Assembly: GCF_038396785.1 (NCBI RefSeq)
Contig: NZ_CP151087.1
Location: forward strand, 3,286,001 to 3,350,000
DNA from: Sphingobacterium thalpophilum
Lineage (GTDB): Bacteria > Bacteroidota > Bacteroidia > Sphingobacteriales > Sphingobacteriaceae
Length of the DNA stretch: 64,000 nucleotides
Direction: 5' to 3'
Part shown: one piece after another, positions 1-8,323 of the stretch
Layout of the letters: each line of letters begins with the position of its first letter
How positions within the stretch are numbered: position 1 is the first letter of the stretch
The notes under the pieces: generated by a model
Databases searched by the model: none
The model's input: only the letters and a program-made list of their open reading frames with translations
What the model was told of the DNA's origin: nothing
Made by a program: the position numbers and the translations under genes

Positions 1-126
1 AAATCAATATACTGGAGAATATAACATAGAAAATCAGCATATCGCTAACGCTAACATTTTAAACAAACTTAAATAAATTACACTTATTTTTCAACAGATT
101 ATCATTTCTCTATCGCTACTTAGCTA

Positions 127-249
127 TTATAGCCCCTTTTGCAAACTCTCCTGATAATCCACCCTTGTCCTGGCTAGCGCATTCGGGAAGTTCGTGTGGA
201 TATACGCAATCATTTGTTCCCGAATATAACAGCTTAGATAAAACAAAGC
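127..249 (-). pseudogene. 3' remnant of a second mscS-like gene
   Basis: Read leftward, this stretch encodes about 40 codons ending in TAA at 127-129 that match the last residues of the intact mscS gene at 1939-3024, including IREQMIAYIHTNFPNALART against IREEMIAYIHTNFPNALART. A core of about 40 nt is almost identical, then similarity fades upstream (ALFYLSC against QAFDLRC). There is no start or pore domain. The hipBA pair lies between this remnant and the intact gene, so the copies form direct repeats around it. It is either a paralog eroded by insertion or a duplication made when the cassette arrived. Confidence 0.75.
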
Positions 250-260
250 TAAAAATAAAA

Positions 261-314
261 AATGATTGCTATTTCAATCATTTTAACTACTTTTGTTTAT
301 AATAGCGAACAAAA
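261..314 (+). promoter_or_regulatory. Inverted repeats upstream of hipB, candidate autoregulatory operators
   Basis: Two inverted repeats precede hipB: AATGATTG-N6-CAATCATT at 261-282 and TTTTGTT-N10-AACAAAA at 291-314, the second ending 7 nt before the start codon. HipB-type antitoxins repress their own operon by binding palindromes in the promoter. The positions fit that role; the binding itself is inferred. Confidence 0.5.
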
Positions 315-321
315 ATAATAT

Positions 322-612
322 ATGAGCTCTAAGAAACAAATCATTTTCCCTAAGTTAGCCAAACTTATGGAACAAGTAGGCGAAAATATTAAGTTAGCAA
401 GAAAGCGTCGTAAATTAACAACTATTCAAGTTGCAGAGCGAGCTGGAATTGCGCGTTCAACCTTATACCTTATTGAAAAAGGAGATACAAGCGTCGCATT
501 TGGCGCATATTTAAATGTGCTCCGGGTATTGGGGCTACAAAATGATGTATTGCAATTAGCAGCAGACGATGATTTAGGAAGAAAACTACAAGATCTCGAA
601 TTATTAAAGTAG
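322..612 (+). CDS. hipB: HipB-like XRE antitoxin
   Basis: A 96-residue protein with an XRE helix-turn-helix at about residues 17-70 (IKLARKRRKLTTIQVAERAG, then IARSTLYLIEKG). It lies 6 nt upstream of a HipA kinase gene, the standard antitoxin-toxin order. HipB proteins bind and neutralise the HipA kinase and repress the operon through palindromic operators, which are visible just upstream. An ordinary phage-type XRE regulator is unlikely given the partner. Confidence 0.9.
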   Translation: MSSKKQIIFPKLAKLMEQVGENIKLARKRRKLTTIQVAERAGIARSTLYLIEKGDTSVAFGAYLNVLRVLGLQNDVLQLAADDDLGRKLQDLELLK

Positions 613-618
613 CAATCA

Positions 619-1875
619 ATGGCACACAACAAGTTTGATATATACGTATATGCGCACTGGAAAGGGATGGCGGAGCCTAAACTTATAGGGACCCTCTCAG
701 CACATTTTGCTAAAGGTAAAAAGGCATTCAGTTTTGAATACGATAAAATATGGTTGAAATCGGAGCAACTTCAAATCTTAGACCCTGAAATACAGTTTTT
801 TTCAGGAACACAATATGCTAGCGAAAAAGGAAACTTCGGTATATTTCTAGACAGTATGCCCGACACTTGGGGGCGAACACTCATGAAAAGACGCGATGCT
901 CAGTTGGCAAAGGGGCGGAACGAAAAGCCTCCCTTCTTATATGATATCGATTATTTATTGGGGGTTTATGACGAGAGCCGTATGGGAGCACTACGTTTTA
1001 AAACAACTAAAGACGGTCCATTTTTAGATGATAATAATCAAAAGCCAACTCCTCCATGGTCATCGGTAAGAGAGCTGCAGCACGCTGCTGATCGGCTCGA
1101 AAATGACGAAAGTAACGACGATATAAAGGAATGGCTTACGATATTAATGGCTCCCGGATCTTCATTGGGAGGAGCCAGACCTAAGGCTAATATTTTAGAT
1201 GATAATAATGAATTGTGGATTGCAAAATTTCCCTCTAAAAATGATATTTTTAATAAAGGTGCATGGGAATTTTTGTCGTACCAACTTGCCACTGGAGCAG
1301 GTATAACAATGGCTCCATCCAAAATGGAAAGGATATCTGGAAATTATCATACCTTTTTTACGAAACGATTCGACCGTAAAAAAAAAGATCGTATCCATTT
1401 TGCTTCGGCAATGACTATGACCGGCAATAATGAAGACACAATTCGTGACAATCCTGCGAGCTATCTGGAAATTGCAGAATTTATACAAACACATGGAACA
1501 ATGATTGAAGAGAATTTGCAACAGTTATGGAGAAGGATTGTTTTCAATATTGCGATATCCAATACCGACGATCACCTACGAAACCACGGTTTCATTTTAA
1601 CAGATGAAGGCTGGATTTTATCTCCAGCGTATGATTTAAACCCCTCTATTGAAAAAAATGGTTTATCACTGAATATCGATATGGAAAATAACGCGCTGGA
1701 TTTTACCCTGGCGATAAGTGTGGGGGAATTTTTTAGACTTAATTCCACTCAAATGAATAGTATTATAGGTGAAGTACTGGAAAGCGTAAATCAATGGGAA
1801 AATGTTGCAGATAAGATTGGCATATCAAGAGCAGAAAAAGAATTAATGAGTAGAGCATTTAAAACACATTTCTAG
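619..1875 (+). CDS. hipA: HipA-family serine/threonine kinase toxin
   Basis: A 418-residue protein close to full HipA length. It has an N-terminal HipA domain (YASEKGNFGIFLDSMPDTWG), a glycine-rich loop near residue 182 (GSSLGGARPKA), the lysine strand LWIAKFPSK, the catalytic segment SNTDDH near 313-318 and a DFG-equivalent AYDLNP near 336-341. HipA kinases phosphorylate a translation component (glutamyl-tRNA synthetase in E. coli) and induce dormancy. All kinase motifs are present, so it should be active. Its target here is unknown. It is cotranscribed with hipB and converges on mscS. Confidence 0.9.
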   Translation: MAHNKFDIYVYAHWKGMAEPKLIGTLSAHFAKGKKAFSFEYDKIWLKSEQLQILDPEIQFFSGTQYASEKGNFGIFLDSMPDTWGRTLMKRRDAQLAKGRNEKPPFLYDIDYLLGVYDESRMGALRFKTTKDGPFLDDNNQKPTPPWSSVRELQHAADRLENDESNDDIKEWLTILMAPGSSLGGARPKANILDDNNELWIAKFPSKNDIFNKGAWEFLSYQLATGAGITMAPSKMERISGNYHTFFTKRFDRKKKDRIHFASAMTMTGNNEDTIRDNPASYLEIAEFIQTHGTMIEENLQQLWRRIVFNIAISNTDDHLRNHGFILTDEGWILSPAYDLNPSIEKNGLSLNIDMENNALDFTLAISVGEFFRLNSTQMNSIIGEVLESVNQWENVADKIGISRAEKELMSRAFKTHF

Positions 1876-1938
1876 ATCATCCATCACCTACCCCTACTAT
1901 TTTCAAGAGACCATCATTTATCAAGCGCTCCTCAGCTA

Positions 1939-3024
1939 TTAAATACCCAATTGATCGCTCTCCATATAATCCACTCTTGTCCTGGCTAGCGCATTCGGGA
2001 AGTTCGTGTGGATATACGCTATCATCTCCTCGCGGATAAAACAACGCAGGTCAAAAGCTTGCCCCGAATTGCGGCAGCTCATCAGACATCGGATCTCCAT
2101 GGTACGCTCTTTAAAATCAGTTACCTGAAGCACATTGACTTTACCGTCCCAAAGGGGGTGTCCGGTAAGTAAGGCTGTCAATTTCTCACGCAATAGCTGC
2201 ACAGGTACGGTAAAATCTGTATAGATAAATACAGTACCCAATATTTCAGAAGTCGTACGTGTCCAATTTTGGAACGGTTTTTCGATAAAATAGGTGATGG
2301 GCAATACCAAACGGCGTTTGTCCCAGATATTGACTACTACGTAAGTGAGATTGATTTCCTCCACACGCCCCCATTCCCCTTCAACAACCAAGACGTCATC
2401 CATTCGGATAGGCTGTGTAAAAGCAATCTGAAAGCCAGCAAGTAAATTTCCCAAGGACTTCTGTGCAGCAAAACCGATGATAATACCGCCAACCCCCACT
2501 CCCGTGAGCAAACCGGCGCCGATCTTTTGCATGCTATCAAAACTTAATAGGATTATCGCAAGGGAGATCACGATGATCAGGGTGACGACCACTTTTCGTA
2601 TAAAGACGATTTGCGTTCTAATCTTTCGTTCGCGCAGGTTATTCTCCTTATTGATATCAAAACGATGATAGAGATAATCTTCAAAAACCTTAATCCCCTG
2701 TATCAGCACAACAGCAAAGAAACTGACCAATAAAAGTTCATTGGTTTTGGTCACGACGCGGAGGGTCCTTTCGTTAAATTGGGCAAAGGGAAGTAAACTG
2801 TTAAAGACAATTAATGGGATAAATACACTCAGCACACGGTTAAAGCGACGGATAAATGAACGGAAAAGGGAATACGATTCCTGTTCAATGGCCTGCCTGC
2901 GCAATAAAGGAATAAATATCAGCTTAATCAAAATACCAATCAAAAATGAAAATAGAATTAATGCAATATTCCAGAGCCATGCGGGCCATTTCTGTGAAAG
3001 TTGAATTAATGTTTCGTTCATCAT
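1939..3024 (-). CDS. mscS: MscS-family mechanosensitive ion channel
   Basis: About 361 residues with several membrane segments in the first 180 and the MscS pore/beta-domain signature near residues 185-235 (GVGVGGIIIGFAAQKSLGNL, then IRMDDVLVVEG and GRVEEINLTY). It opens under membrane tension to release solutes on hypo-osmotic shock. The ATG-ATG pair at 3024 is preferred over an upstream GTG at 3048. It converges on hipA. Its 3' end is duplicated at 127-249. Confidence 0.88.
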   Translation of the reverse strand: MMNETLIQLSQKWPAWLWNIALILFSFLIGILIKLIFIPLLRRQAIEQESYSLFRSFIRRFNRVLSVFIPLIVFNSLLPFAQFNERTLRVVTKTNELLLVSFFAVVLIQGIKVFEDYLYHRFDINKENNLRERKIRTQIVFIRKVVVTLIIVISLAIILLSFDSMQKIGAGLLTGVGVGGIIIGFAAQKSLGNLLAGFQIAFTQPIRMDDVLVVEGEWGRVEEINLTYVVVNIWDKRRLVLPITYFIEKPFQNWTRTTSEILGTVFIYTDFTVPVQLLREKLTALLTGHPLWDGKVNVLQVTDFKERTMEIRCLMSCRNSGQAFDLRCFIREEMIAYIHTNFPNALARTRVDYMESDQLGI

Positions 3025-3486
3025 ACTGTTCTTTCTTTGTGTTAACACTTGTCTTTATTAAAGTATAACTGCTCAGCAGGGTTAACGTTTGTTTTATTTT
3101 GAAAAAGATTGGCTAAATAAACAGCAAAGAATACGGCCATGCACTTTGCTAAGCACACGAGTGTTGATGCGCCATAATAAAAAGGCATTCACAATACCAA
3201 AAATCAAGAATTCTTCAAAATAAAAATTAAAAAAAACAGTATTACACAATAATATAAAGTGATAAAACAAAAAAAACCAATAATAATAAGCATAAACGGA
3301 AAAATAAAATGAAAAAAAAAGAGCAATTATATGCTAAAACAAAAGAGACGGAGGCAAAAAGAAGCAAAAAATCAAATAAAAATAAATTTTCACCAAAAAA
3401 AACAAATAAAAAACAGATTAAATTTTGCAAAAACAATAATATACCCTATATTTACAACACCTTAATAGGTTTATAATTGGTTATTT
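3025..3486. other. Very AT-rich intergenic region, no gene seen
   Basis: This 460 nt stretch has long A-rich runs on the top strand, especially 3200-3420. The open frames here are low complexity (mostly F, L, V on the complement) and are not believable proteins. A TATATTTAC box near 3446-3454 followed by the terminator at 3487-3524 could make a transcript of about 70 nt, but there is no further support. Confidence 0.5.
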
Positions 3487-3524
3487 AAAGGTTTTCATCT
3501 CCCCGATTGAAAACCTTTTTTTTA
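3487..3524 (+). terminator. Intrinsic terminator (AAAGGTTTTCA stem)
   Basis: A hairpin of AAAGGTTTTCA and TGAAAACCTTT with a 10 nt loop is followed by a T run. The same stem sequence is used by the terminator at 62413-62452. No upstream gene on the top strand explains it, so it may end a small RNA or an expelled gene. Confidence 0.7.
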
Positions 3525-3637
3525 TTTTATATTTAACCATCAAAAAATATGTTCTTTGAACATTCTTTACAGCAAAATCCAATCAATCTCTAGCAAATCA
3601 CCACAAATATGTCCAAGAATTTGATCCCCTTAACTTA

Positions 3638-4240
3638 AAGATTCTACATATCGGTGGCACCACAGCCAATTATATGATCGGAATCGGTTTGGCTGTAGAA
3701 GCCTTCCTATTCTTTCTAATGGGCTTTAATCCCCCTCCTGCAGAACCAGACTGGACATGTGTCTATCCTGAATTGGACGATAATTTTACTGGGCTGCGTG
3801 ATTTCAGCGAAAAAGTATCTGTTATGAATAAGCTTTCAGATGTTTCACTTGCGACAGGAGAATTCACCAATAGGCTCCGAACAGCAACGTCTAAGTTTGA
3901 TAACCTGAGCCTAGCGTTTGAAAAAGCTTCGCAAAACCTAGTCGCCATGTCGAATACCTCTGGCGATACGTCCAATTACCACGAACAGGTAAAAAGTCTA
4001 ACAACCAACCTAAGTCAATTGAATGCAATGTACGAGCGTGAACTACGCGATTCGGCCTCACATTTACAATCGATGAAAAAGTTTTATGAGAACCTACGCT
4101 TTACTATGCAAAACTTCAACGAATCGCTGGATGATTCCAAAGCATTTAAAGATGAAGTGGGCAAGCTTGCGAAAAACCTCAATGCCTTGAATGCCATTTA
4201 TGGCAACATGTTGAGCGCGATGAATCAGCCGCGTGTGTAA
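3638..4240 (+). pseudogene. gldL: GldL fragment (gliding/type IX secretion motor), N-terminally truncated
   Basis: The reading frame matches GldL from its first loop onward: KILHIGGTTANYMIGIGL, then a second membrane segment, the conserved DWTCVYPEL, a coiled-coil tail and the family ending LNAIYGNMLSAMNQ. The first transmembrane helix and start region are missing. The frame is open upstream only to a TGA at 3557-3559, and that stretch does not look like GldL. GldL normally forms the T9SS proton-driven motor with GldM. Without helix 1 this copy should not work. gldK is absent and only the first codons of gldM follow, so this is an orphan piece of a gldKLMN locus. Confidence 0.8.
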
Positions 4241-4270
4241 TTAATTCTTGTATCACTTAAATCAAAAACA

Positions 4271-4312
4271 ATGGCATTAAGAAGAGAAACTCCAAGACAA
4301 AGGATGATCGTA
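4271..4312 (+). pseudogene. gldM: First codons of gldM, then lost
   Basis: Thirty nucleotides after gldL a start codon opens MALRRETPRQRMI, which resembles the conserved GldM N-terminus (ETPRQ-MI). The expected membrane helix does not follow and the frame turns into unrelated sequence, so a rearrangement junction lies near 4310. The assignment rests on 13 residues plus the position directly after gldL. Confidence 0.5.
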
Positions 4313-4415
4313 TTCCAGACCCTATTGCCAAGTTTGCTGGTAAAACAGGCGGTTCGATGGCTACTGTGCGGAAAACTGGCTAACGATGCGATACATGCGG
4401 ATAAAATAATCGCGC

Positions 4416-4784
4416 TCAATGATTTCCCCCATTGGATAGATAATGATACCCATCCCACAGTGCTTCGCGATAATTTAAAATGTCTTTAGCAGCTCCCTGT
4501 GCCTGTTGCTGCTGAGACTCACTGAATGCTTGATACAATTCATCGTCTGTCGTAAAGATATTTTCTATCGCACTCGAAGCCTTAGCCTCTTGCAAACTAA
4601 TGGAATTGATTAAAATACCCTGGTTTGGTATGACAATACTTCGCCCCTGTAGACGGCCTATTGCCGCTTTAGCATTTCCCAGTTGCTCATATATTTCGAC
4701 AGTCTGATAGTATTCGGGAGCTATCGGCAATTCAGGAAGCCCATTCCATGGCGCTGCTCTATCAGGGTTAATCCTATATGTCAT
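4416..4784 (-). pseudogene. Truncated Fic-family protein (N-terminal domain only)
   Basis: A 122-residue product matches the Fic N-terminal domain: APWNGLPELP near residue 10, SIVIPNQGILINSI near 49-62 and SSAIENIFTTDDELY near 70-85. SSAIEN fits the autoinhibitory (S/T)xxxE(G/N) motif. Homology stops after NYREALWDGYHYL and the catalytic HPFxxGNGR loop is absent, so no AMPylation activity is expected. The break lies near 4430, close to the gldM break, so one rearrangement may have damaged both. Confidence 0.8.
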
Positions 4785-4802
4785 ATACGAATATACAAAA
4801 AA

Positions 4803-4924
4803 TGAACCTTAAAAACCAATACATTTTAAGGTGAACACTAATTTGAGCCTCACTCAAATATAATTTTATAACTATTGTTCACCTTAAAAACACTCATCTT
4901 TTAAGGTGAACAATAATTTGAGCC
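4803..4924. repeat. Iterated palindromic TTTTAAGGTGAACA repeats
   Basis: The motif occurs as TGAACCTTAAAA (4803-4814), TTTTAAGGTGAACA (4824-4837), TGTTCACCTTAAAA (4876-4889) and TTTTAAGGTGAACA (4899-4912), giving direct and inverted copies. The tail AATTTGAGCC follows two of them (near 4839-4850 and 4915-4924). They lie just upstream of fic and may be its operators, or a small palindromic intergenic repeat. Confidence 0.7.
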
Positions 4925-5388
4925 TACTTTCTCCCCCTCCACCAGATCCAATACCCTAGCACAGCTAGTAAAACTGCCCCTATCGCAAAGATTTGAGTTG
5001 ATACGACTTTATTTTCCCGCTTCACATATAAATCAGAAGCCGCTGCCGCCTCGCTGTTTACACGCTGAAGCTGCAAATTCTCTTCAGTTTGTTTTATGTT
5101 CGACTGCTCTGCGAAAAGTCTTCCGCCCTTAGCCCATAATCCGCTATCCGGCTGAAACCAAAATGGACTATCCGTACTAAAATACCAATAGGAAGATAAA
5201 CTATCCTGCTGCTTCTGATGATAGGCCAGATCCCAATGTTCATATTGATTATAACGCTGCGTGGATTTCTCTTCCAATTGCTTTTTCCCTTGGAAAACGC
5301 TGCAACTGATGATTACAGCAGTGCTTATCATGAAGAGGAAAAAAACTAGGCTTCGAGCTACCGAAATTTTGTATTTATTCATGACCAT
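4924..5388 (-). CDS. Hypothetical membrane-anchored lipoprotein-like protein
   Basis: About 154 residues, not assigned to a family. It begins with MVMNKYKIS, a hydrophobic segment ending in a lipobox-like ISCS, then a hydrophilic region rich in Q, W and Y, and closes with a transmembrane helix and a basic tail (GYWIWWRGRK). The start at 5388 (or ATG at 5382) is chosen because GAGGAGG lies just upstream and because it then follows the CHAP stop instead of overlapping it. It is last in the leftward DUF6266-CHAP cluster. Confidence 0.65.
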   Translation of the reverse strand: MVMNKYKISVARSLVFFLFMISTAVIISCSVFQGKKQLEEKSTQRYNQYEHWDLAYHQKQQDSLSSYWYFSTDSPFWFQPDSGLWAKGGRLFAEQSNIKQTEENLQLQRVNSEAAAASDLYVKRENKVVSTQIFAIGAVLLAVLGYWIWWRGRK

Positions 5389-5395
5389 GCCCTCC

Positions 5396-5956
5396 TCAAT
5401 CGATCCAGTTAGCGATAGCATAAATAGTAGCAAGTGGACGCCGCCGCGATTCTACCCGGTCATGGCTATTGCCTTCTACCGAAATCAACAGGGATCCCTT
5501 TATAACTTTAACTAGGCCTACATGATGGATCCGTTTTAATTGGCTGCTATAGATCGCAAATAAATCGGCTTGCCGCACATCTCCTTTCAAGAACTGCACT
5601 TTAGTATAGCAGCGCGCTTTTGGAAAGAGCGCGGGGCTCCATGCACTGCGCGGTATGGAAAGACCAGCCTGACCATAACACCAGCTGGCAAATGCTGCAC
5701 ACCATTCATAACCTTCATCGAGGCCTACATAGGCCAGGTATTTGGAAATCTCCGGTCCCTTATTTTCACCCCCTGTCTCCCTTACGCCAATTTCATTCGC
5801 TGCAATTTCATCAATCTGCCGCCTAAGCAGATCAGTGTTACGTACACGAGCATAATCATTGTTACACCTTCCGTCTAAAACAGCATTTCCAGTAGCAGCA
5901 GAAATGCAAAGAGCAATAGAAAGAAAACCGAGAAATAAAGAATGGATTGTTGCCAT
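5396..5956 (-). CDS. CHAP-domain cysteine peptidase/amidase, secreted
   Basis: 186 residues with a signal peptide (LFLGFLSIALCISAATGNA) and a CHAP-like NlpC/P60 fold. The catalytic cysteine is in GYEWCAAFASWCYGQAG near residue 85 and the histidine in KRIHHVGLVKV near 142. Such enzymes cut peptidoglycan stem or cross-link bonds in the periplasm. The gene overlaps the preceding membrane-protein gene by about 80 nt and is followed 8 nt later by a membrane lipoprotein. The pairing of a wall hydrolase with small membrane proteins resembles a lysis or wall-remodelling set. Confidence 0.8.
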   Translation of the reverse strand: MATIHSLFLGFLSIALCISAATGNAVLDGRCNNDYARVRNTDLLRRQIDEIAANEIGVRETGGENKGPEISKYLAYVGLDEGYEWCAAFASWCYGQAGLSIPRSAWSPALFPKARCYTKVQFLKGDVRQADLFAIYSSQLKRIHHVGLVKVIKGSLLISVEGNSHDRVESRRRPLATIYAIANWID

Positions 5957-6261
5957 GAGTTTAATTGATTAAAGTGATAATAAATATCTTGTCTATAATA
6001 TTTGAAGGGTCTCCAGAGATATTCCAGCAACCAGGTGCAGCAACAGATAAAGACCAATCCGGCCATTAGCCCAAAATAAAGCAGGGACAGTACTCCCAGA
6101 TCAAGCGCAGCTGATGCCGGGTCGAAAAATTGTAAGATACTCCCAACATATAGGAAAATAATGACCAATAATATGCTTGCCATACCGAGCAGGTACTTGG
6201 GCTCGATCGGCAGTTTTTGTGTTAGACCATACCATGGTCCTTTCATTTCTACACTGTTCAT
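5875..6261 (-). CDS. Small integral membrane protein of the DUF6266-CHAP cluster
   Basis: About 128 residues from the ATG at 6261 (MNSVEMKGPWYGL) with hydrophobic segments near residues 20-38, 55-75 and 108-128, the last ending the protein. No family recognised. This start is preferred over one at 6372, which would overlap the preceding DUF6266 gene by some 80 nt. The topology and the CHAP gene overlapping it make a holin-like role conceivable, but that is speculation. Confidence 0.6.
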   Translation of the reverse strand: MNSVEMKGPWYGLTQKLPIEPKYLLGMASILLVIIFLYVGSILQFFDPASAALDLGVLSLLYFGLMAGLVFICCCTWLLEYLWRPFKYYRQDIYYHFNQLNSWQQSILYFSVFFLLLFAFLLLLEMLF

Positions 6262-6289
6262 AGTGATATAATTTAATAGTAAAAAATAG

Positions 6290-6832
6290 TTATACGTTGC
6301 CCGCATATTGACTCCGCGAATAGCGGTTTCGATTCCGATCGCGCAGCAAGATAAAGACATCAAGCCGGACATTTTGCATATAATCAGGCAGTTCGAGTCT
6401 TAAGCCTGAACTCGAGCGCGTAACCAGGGCCTCGTTACGGATAGCGACTCCGGCTATCGGATCATAAGCCACCAACAACAGCTCGTCATCGTGGTTCATG
6501 GCTGTGATCTCACCACCGTCAAAGTCTAACCACAATCCATTATCATCCAGCGCCATACTCCCTACGCTTATCCCTTGCACAGAACCATCGGAGAGCAGAA
6601 TGAGAGCAGGATCAATATATTGATCCGGGTATTCACCTTTGACCGCATATTTGACCGCATGCGCCATTGCCAGATTTCGGGCAGAAAGATGTTTTGCTTT
6701 TTCCCGACGTACGTACTGTGCAAATCCCTCCTTAATAATCGATGCCAATGGCAAGAGATATTGGCTGGCCAGATAAAATTTTTGCTGCGTCATCAGCATA
6801 CCTATTGTCTTCTTTTGTTTTCTTTTTTTCAT
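6290..6832 (-). CDS. DUF6266 family protein, short paralog
   Basis: About 180 residues that align along their length with the neighbouring 214-residue DUF6266 protein: LLPLASIIKEGFAQ against LLPINNFLKIGFGQ, GEYPDQYIDPALI against GVYPDLSLDYSKI, and similar endings RSQYAGNV/RSSYLGEI. It lacks the glycine-rich N-terminus of the longer protein. The start is uncertain: ATG at 6832 (MKKRKQKK) or 6856. An upstream extension would run into the 6880-6901 hairpin. Function unknown. Confidence 0.7.
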   Translation of the reverse strand: MKKRKQKKTIGMLMTQQKFYLASQYLLPLASIIKEGFAQYVRREKAKHLSARNLAMAHAVKYAVKGEYPDQYIDPALILLSDGSVQGISVGSMALDDNGLWLDFDGGEITAMNHDDELLLVAYDPIAGVAIRNEALVTRSSSGLRLELPDYMQNVRLDVFILLRDRNRNRYSRSQYAGNV

Positions 6833-6879
6833 CTGAAATGTATTAATGAATAACATCCTTTTCACGATACCGAAATATA

Positions 6880-6901
6880 CCAAGGGCAGGTATGCCCTTG
6901 G
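6880..6901. promoter_or_regulatory. Perfect intergenic hairpin between the two DUF6266 genes
   Basis: CCAAGGGC-N6-GCCCTTGG is a perfect 8 bp stem in the gap between the paralogs. There is no T run, so it may be an mRNA processing or stability element tuning the two genes rather than a terminator. Confidence 0.6.
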
Positions 6902-6915
6902 CAATTTTCTGCTTC

Positions 6916-7560
6916 TTAGGCGAGCATTATTTCACCGAGATAACTGCTTCTGCTGATTTTGGTCTTTGTCCGGTCGGACATAAAATACCAGATATGTACA
7001 GCATCCCCCAGCAGATGCTCAGGTACTCCAAATGTGATCACCCCATCTTGCCTTTTCGGCAAAGTTGGCGAAGTCATGAATTCATCCTTTGCCGGATGGT
7101 AACAGATCACATAAAAGAGATCGTCTCCTTTTGTCTCGTAGACATCGTTATTGCCCGTCGACCAAGCCACTGTGATCTGATCTGCATCAAAACCAGCTTC
7201 TACTGTTCCGCCCCCGCCGTAGATCCCATCGGCAATTCTGATCTTGCTATAGTCCAAGCTCAGATCAGGATAAACACCCTGAATAGCCAGATCCTGATTT
7301 AGCTGAAAAGCATAGTTGAGCGGCGTGAGGCGGTCTGCCTTTTTCTGGCCAAAACCGATTTTTAGAAAGTTATTAATCGGCAGCAGAAAACGCATCAGCG
7401 TCTTAAATCTTGCCTGCACGATGAGCTGTGCTTCCGTATACGGCTTATTGCTCTTTTTAGCGAGCCCTCTGATATAGTTGATGCTCTTCCAGCTGGCACC
7501 GATCACTGAGCCGGCCTTACCACTAAAGCCCCCATTTGCTCCGTTTACAATTGTTCCCAT
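6916..7560 (-). CDS. DUF6266 family protein
   Basis: 214 residues with the family's glycine-rich start (MGTIVNGANGGFSGKAGSVI), a basic helical segment, then a beta-rich C-terminal half (ITVAWSTGNNDVYETKGDDL) ending near SRSSYLGEIM. No signal peptide or membrane helix. The family is common in Sphingobacteriaceae and uncharacterised. It is the first gene of a leftward run ending in a CHAP hydrolase, so a role in wall or particle biology is possible but unproven. Confidence 0.75.
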   Translation of the reverse strand: MGTIVNGANGGFSGKAGSVIGASWKSINYIRGLAKKSNKPYTEAQLIVQARFKTLMRFLLPINNFLKIGFGQKKADRLTPLNYAFQLNQDLAIQGVYPDLSLDYSKIRIADGIYGGGGTVEAGFDADQITVAWSTGNNDVYETKGDDLFYVICYHPAKDEFMTSPTLPKRQDGVITFGVPEHLLGDAVHIWYFMSDRTKTKISRSSYLGEIMLA

Positions 7561-7987
7561 TTTTAAAAATTTTAAGGGTTAAAAAATAAATCGCCAAGAT
7601 TTTTATACCGGTATTTTTGCTTGACAGAACAAACATAAAACATTCATTAACAGAAAAATACAACACAAAACAGATTGTCCGATGCTTGTCCGAAGGTTGC
7701 CTATCAATTGTCCGAATGCAGCCAATCGATAAGTAGAAAACCCTACAATGATCTGCTACCGGATTGCTTATGGCCTCCAGTTGGGATTGACTTATCAAAT
7801 ACCGATGATGAACCTATTTAAGACCTAGTTCGATAGGTAAACACAAGGTCTCAACTAGGAGTTAGCTAGGAAAATTGGCGAGAAAAGGGCATGAAAGGGA
7901 TGAACCAAGCCTATGGCAGATGCGAACGATCGCTTAAACAGCAGCGAAGCCCGGCCCGATGGCCAAGAACTTCGCTGCAATTTAACA
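7561..7987. other. Intergenic region with TTGTCCGA repeats and a hairpin
   Basis: No convincing gene. TTGTCCGA occurs three times within about 40 nt (7675-7682, 7686-7693, 7708-7715), suggesting a regulator site array upstream of the DUF6266 genes. An inverted repeat GCAGCGAAG...CTTCGCTGC at 7941-7978 sits just past the 3' end of the HTH gene and could end its transcript. Confidence 0.5.
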
Positions 7988-8293
7988 TCAGCTATTTAAA
8001 TAACGTTTGAGTCGGAGCACGTCGTCAAGCTTAAAATACTTTTTGCCCCCTTTATCGCGCTGGTACACCTCAATAAGGCCTAAGTTTTGATACCGCAGCA
8101 ACGTACGATCCGATACGCCTACCGTATCTTTGACAAATACCGTGTCACGAAGTTCCACCTTGTCATCATCAGCCTGAATGCTATCCAGCACTGCAGTTTT
8201 CAACTTTTGTATTTCTGTAAAAAGGATATGTAAGGCCTGCAAGAGATGCGCATCTGTCTTTGGGCTTGGGTTGTTGTACGAATTTTTTCTCAT
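7988..8293 (-). CDS. Helix-turn-helix (MerR/excisionase-like) DNA-binding protein
   Basis: 101 residues. The C-terminal half has a winged-helix excisionase/MerR-type pattern (VGVSDRTLLRYQNLGLIEVY, then KYFKLDDVLRLKRYL), while the N-terminus is a helix (LLQALHILFTEIQKLKTAVL) that may dimerise. Such proteins are common in Bacteroidota accessory regions and usually regulate neighbours. It lies between the LytTR pair and the DUF6266 cluster, all leftward. Confidence 0.75.
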   Translation of the reverse strand: MRKNSYNNPSPKTDAHLLQALHILFTEIQKLKTAVLDSIQADDDKVELRDTVFVKDTVGVSDRTLLRYQNLGLIEVYQRDKGGKKYFKLDDVLRLKRYLNS

Positions 8294-8323
8294 ATTTTTA
8301 GTTGTCTATAATGGCAAATGGGA

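Noticed and set aside
3242..3436. Leftward frame rich in Phe/Leu/Val
   Set aside because: It is the complement of an A-rich tract with low complexity and no start context; not a believable protein.
7523..7798. Leftward frame overlapping the DUF6266 start
   Set aside because: Composition is random, it overlaps a well-supported gene and covers the TTGTCCGA repeats.
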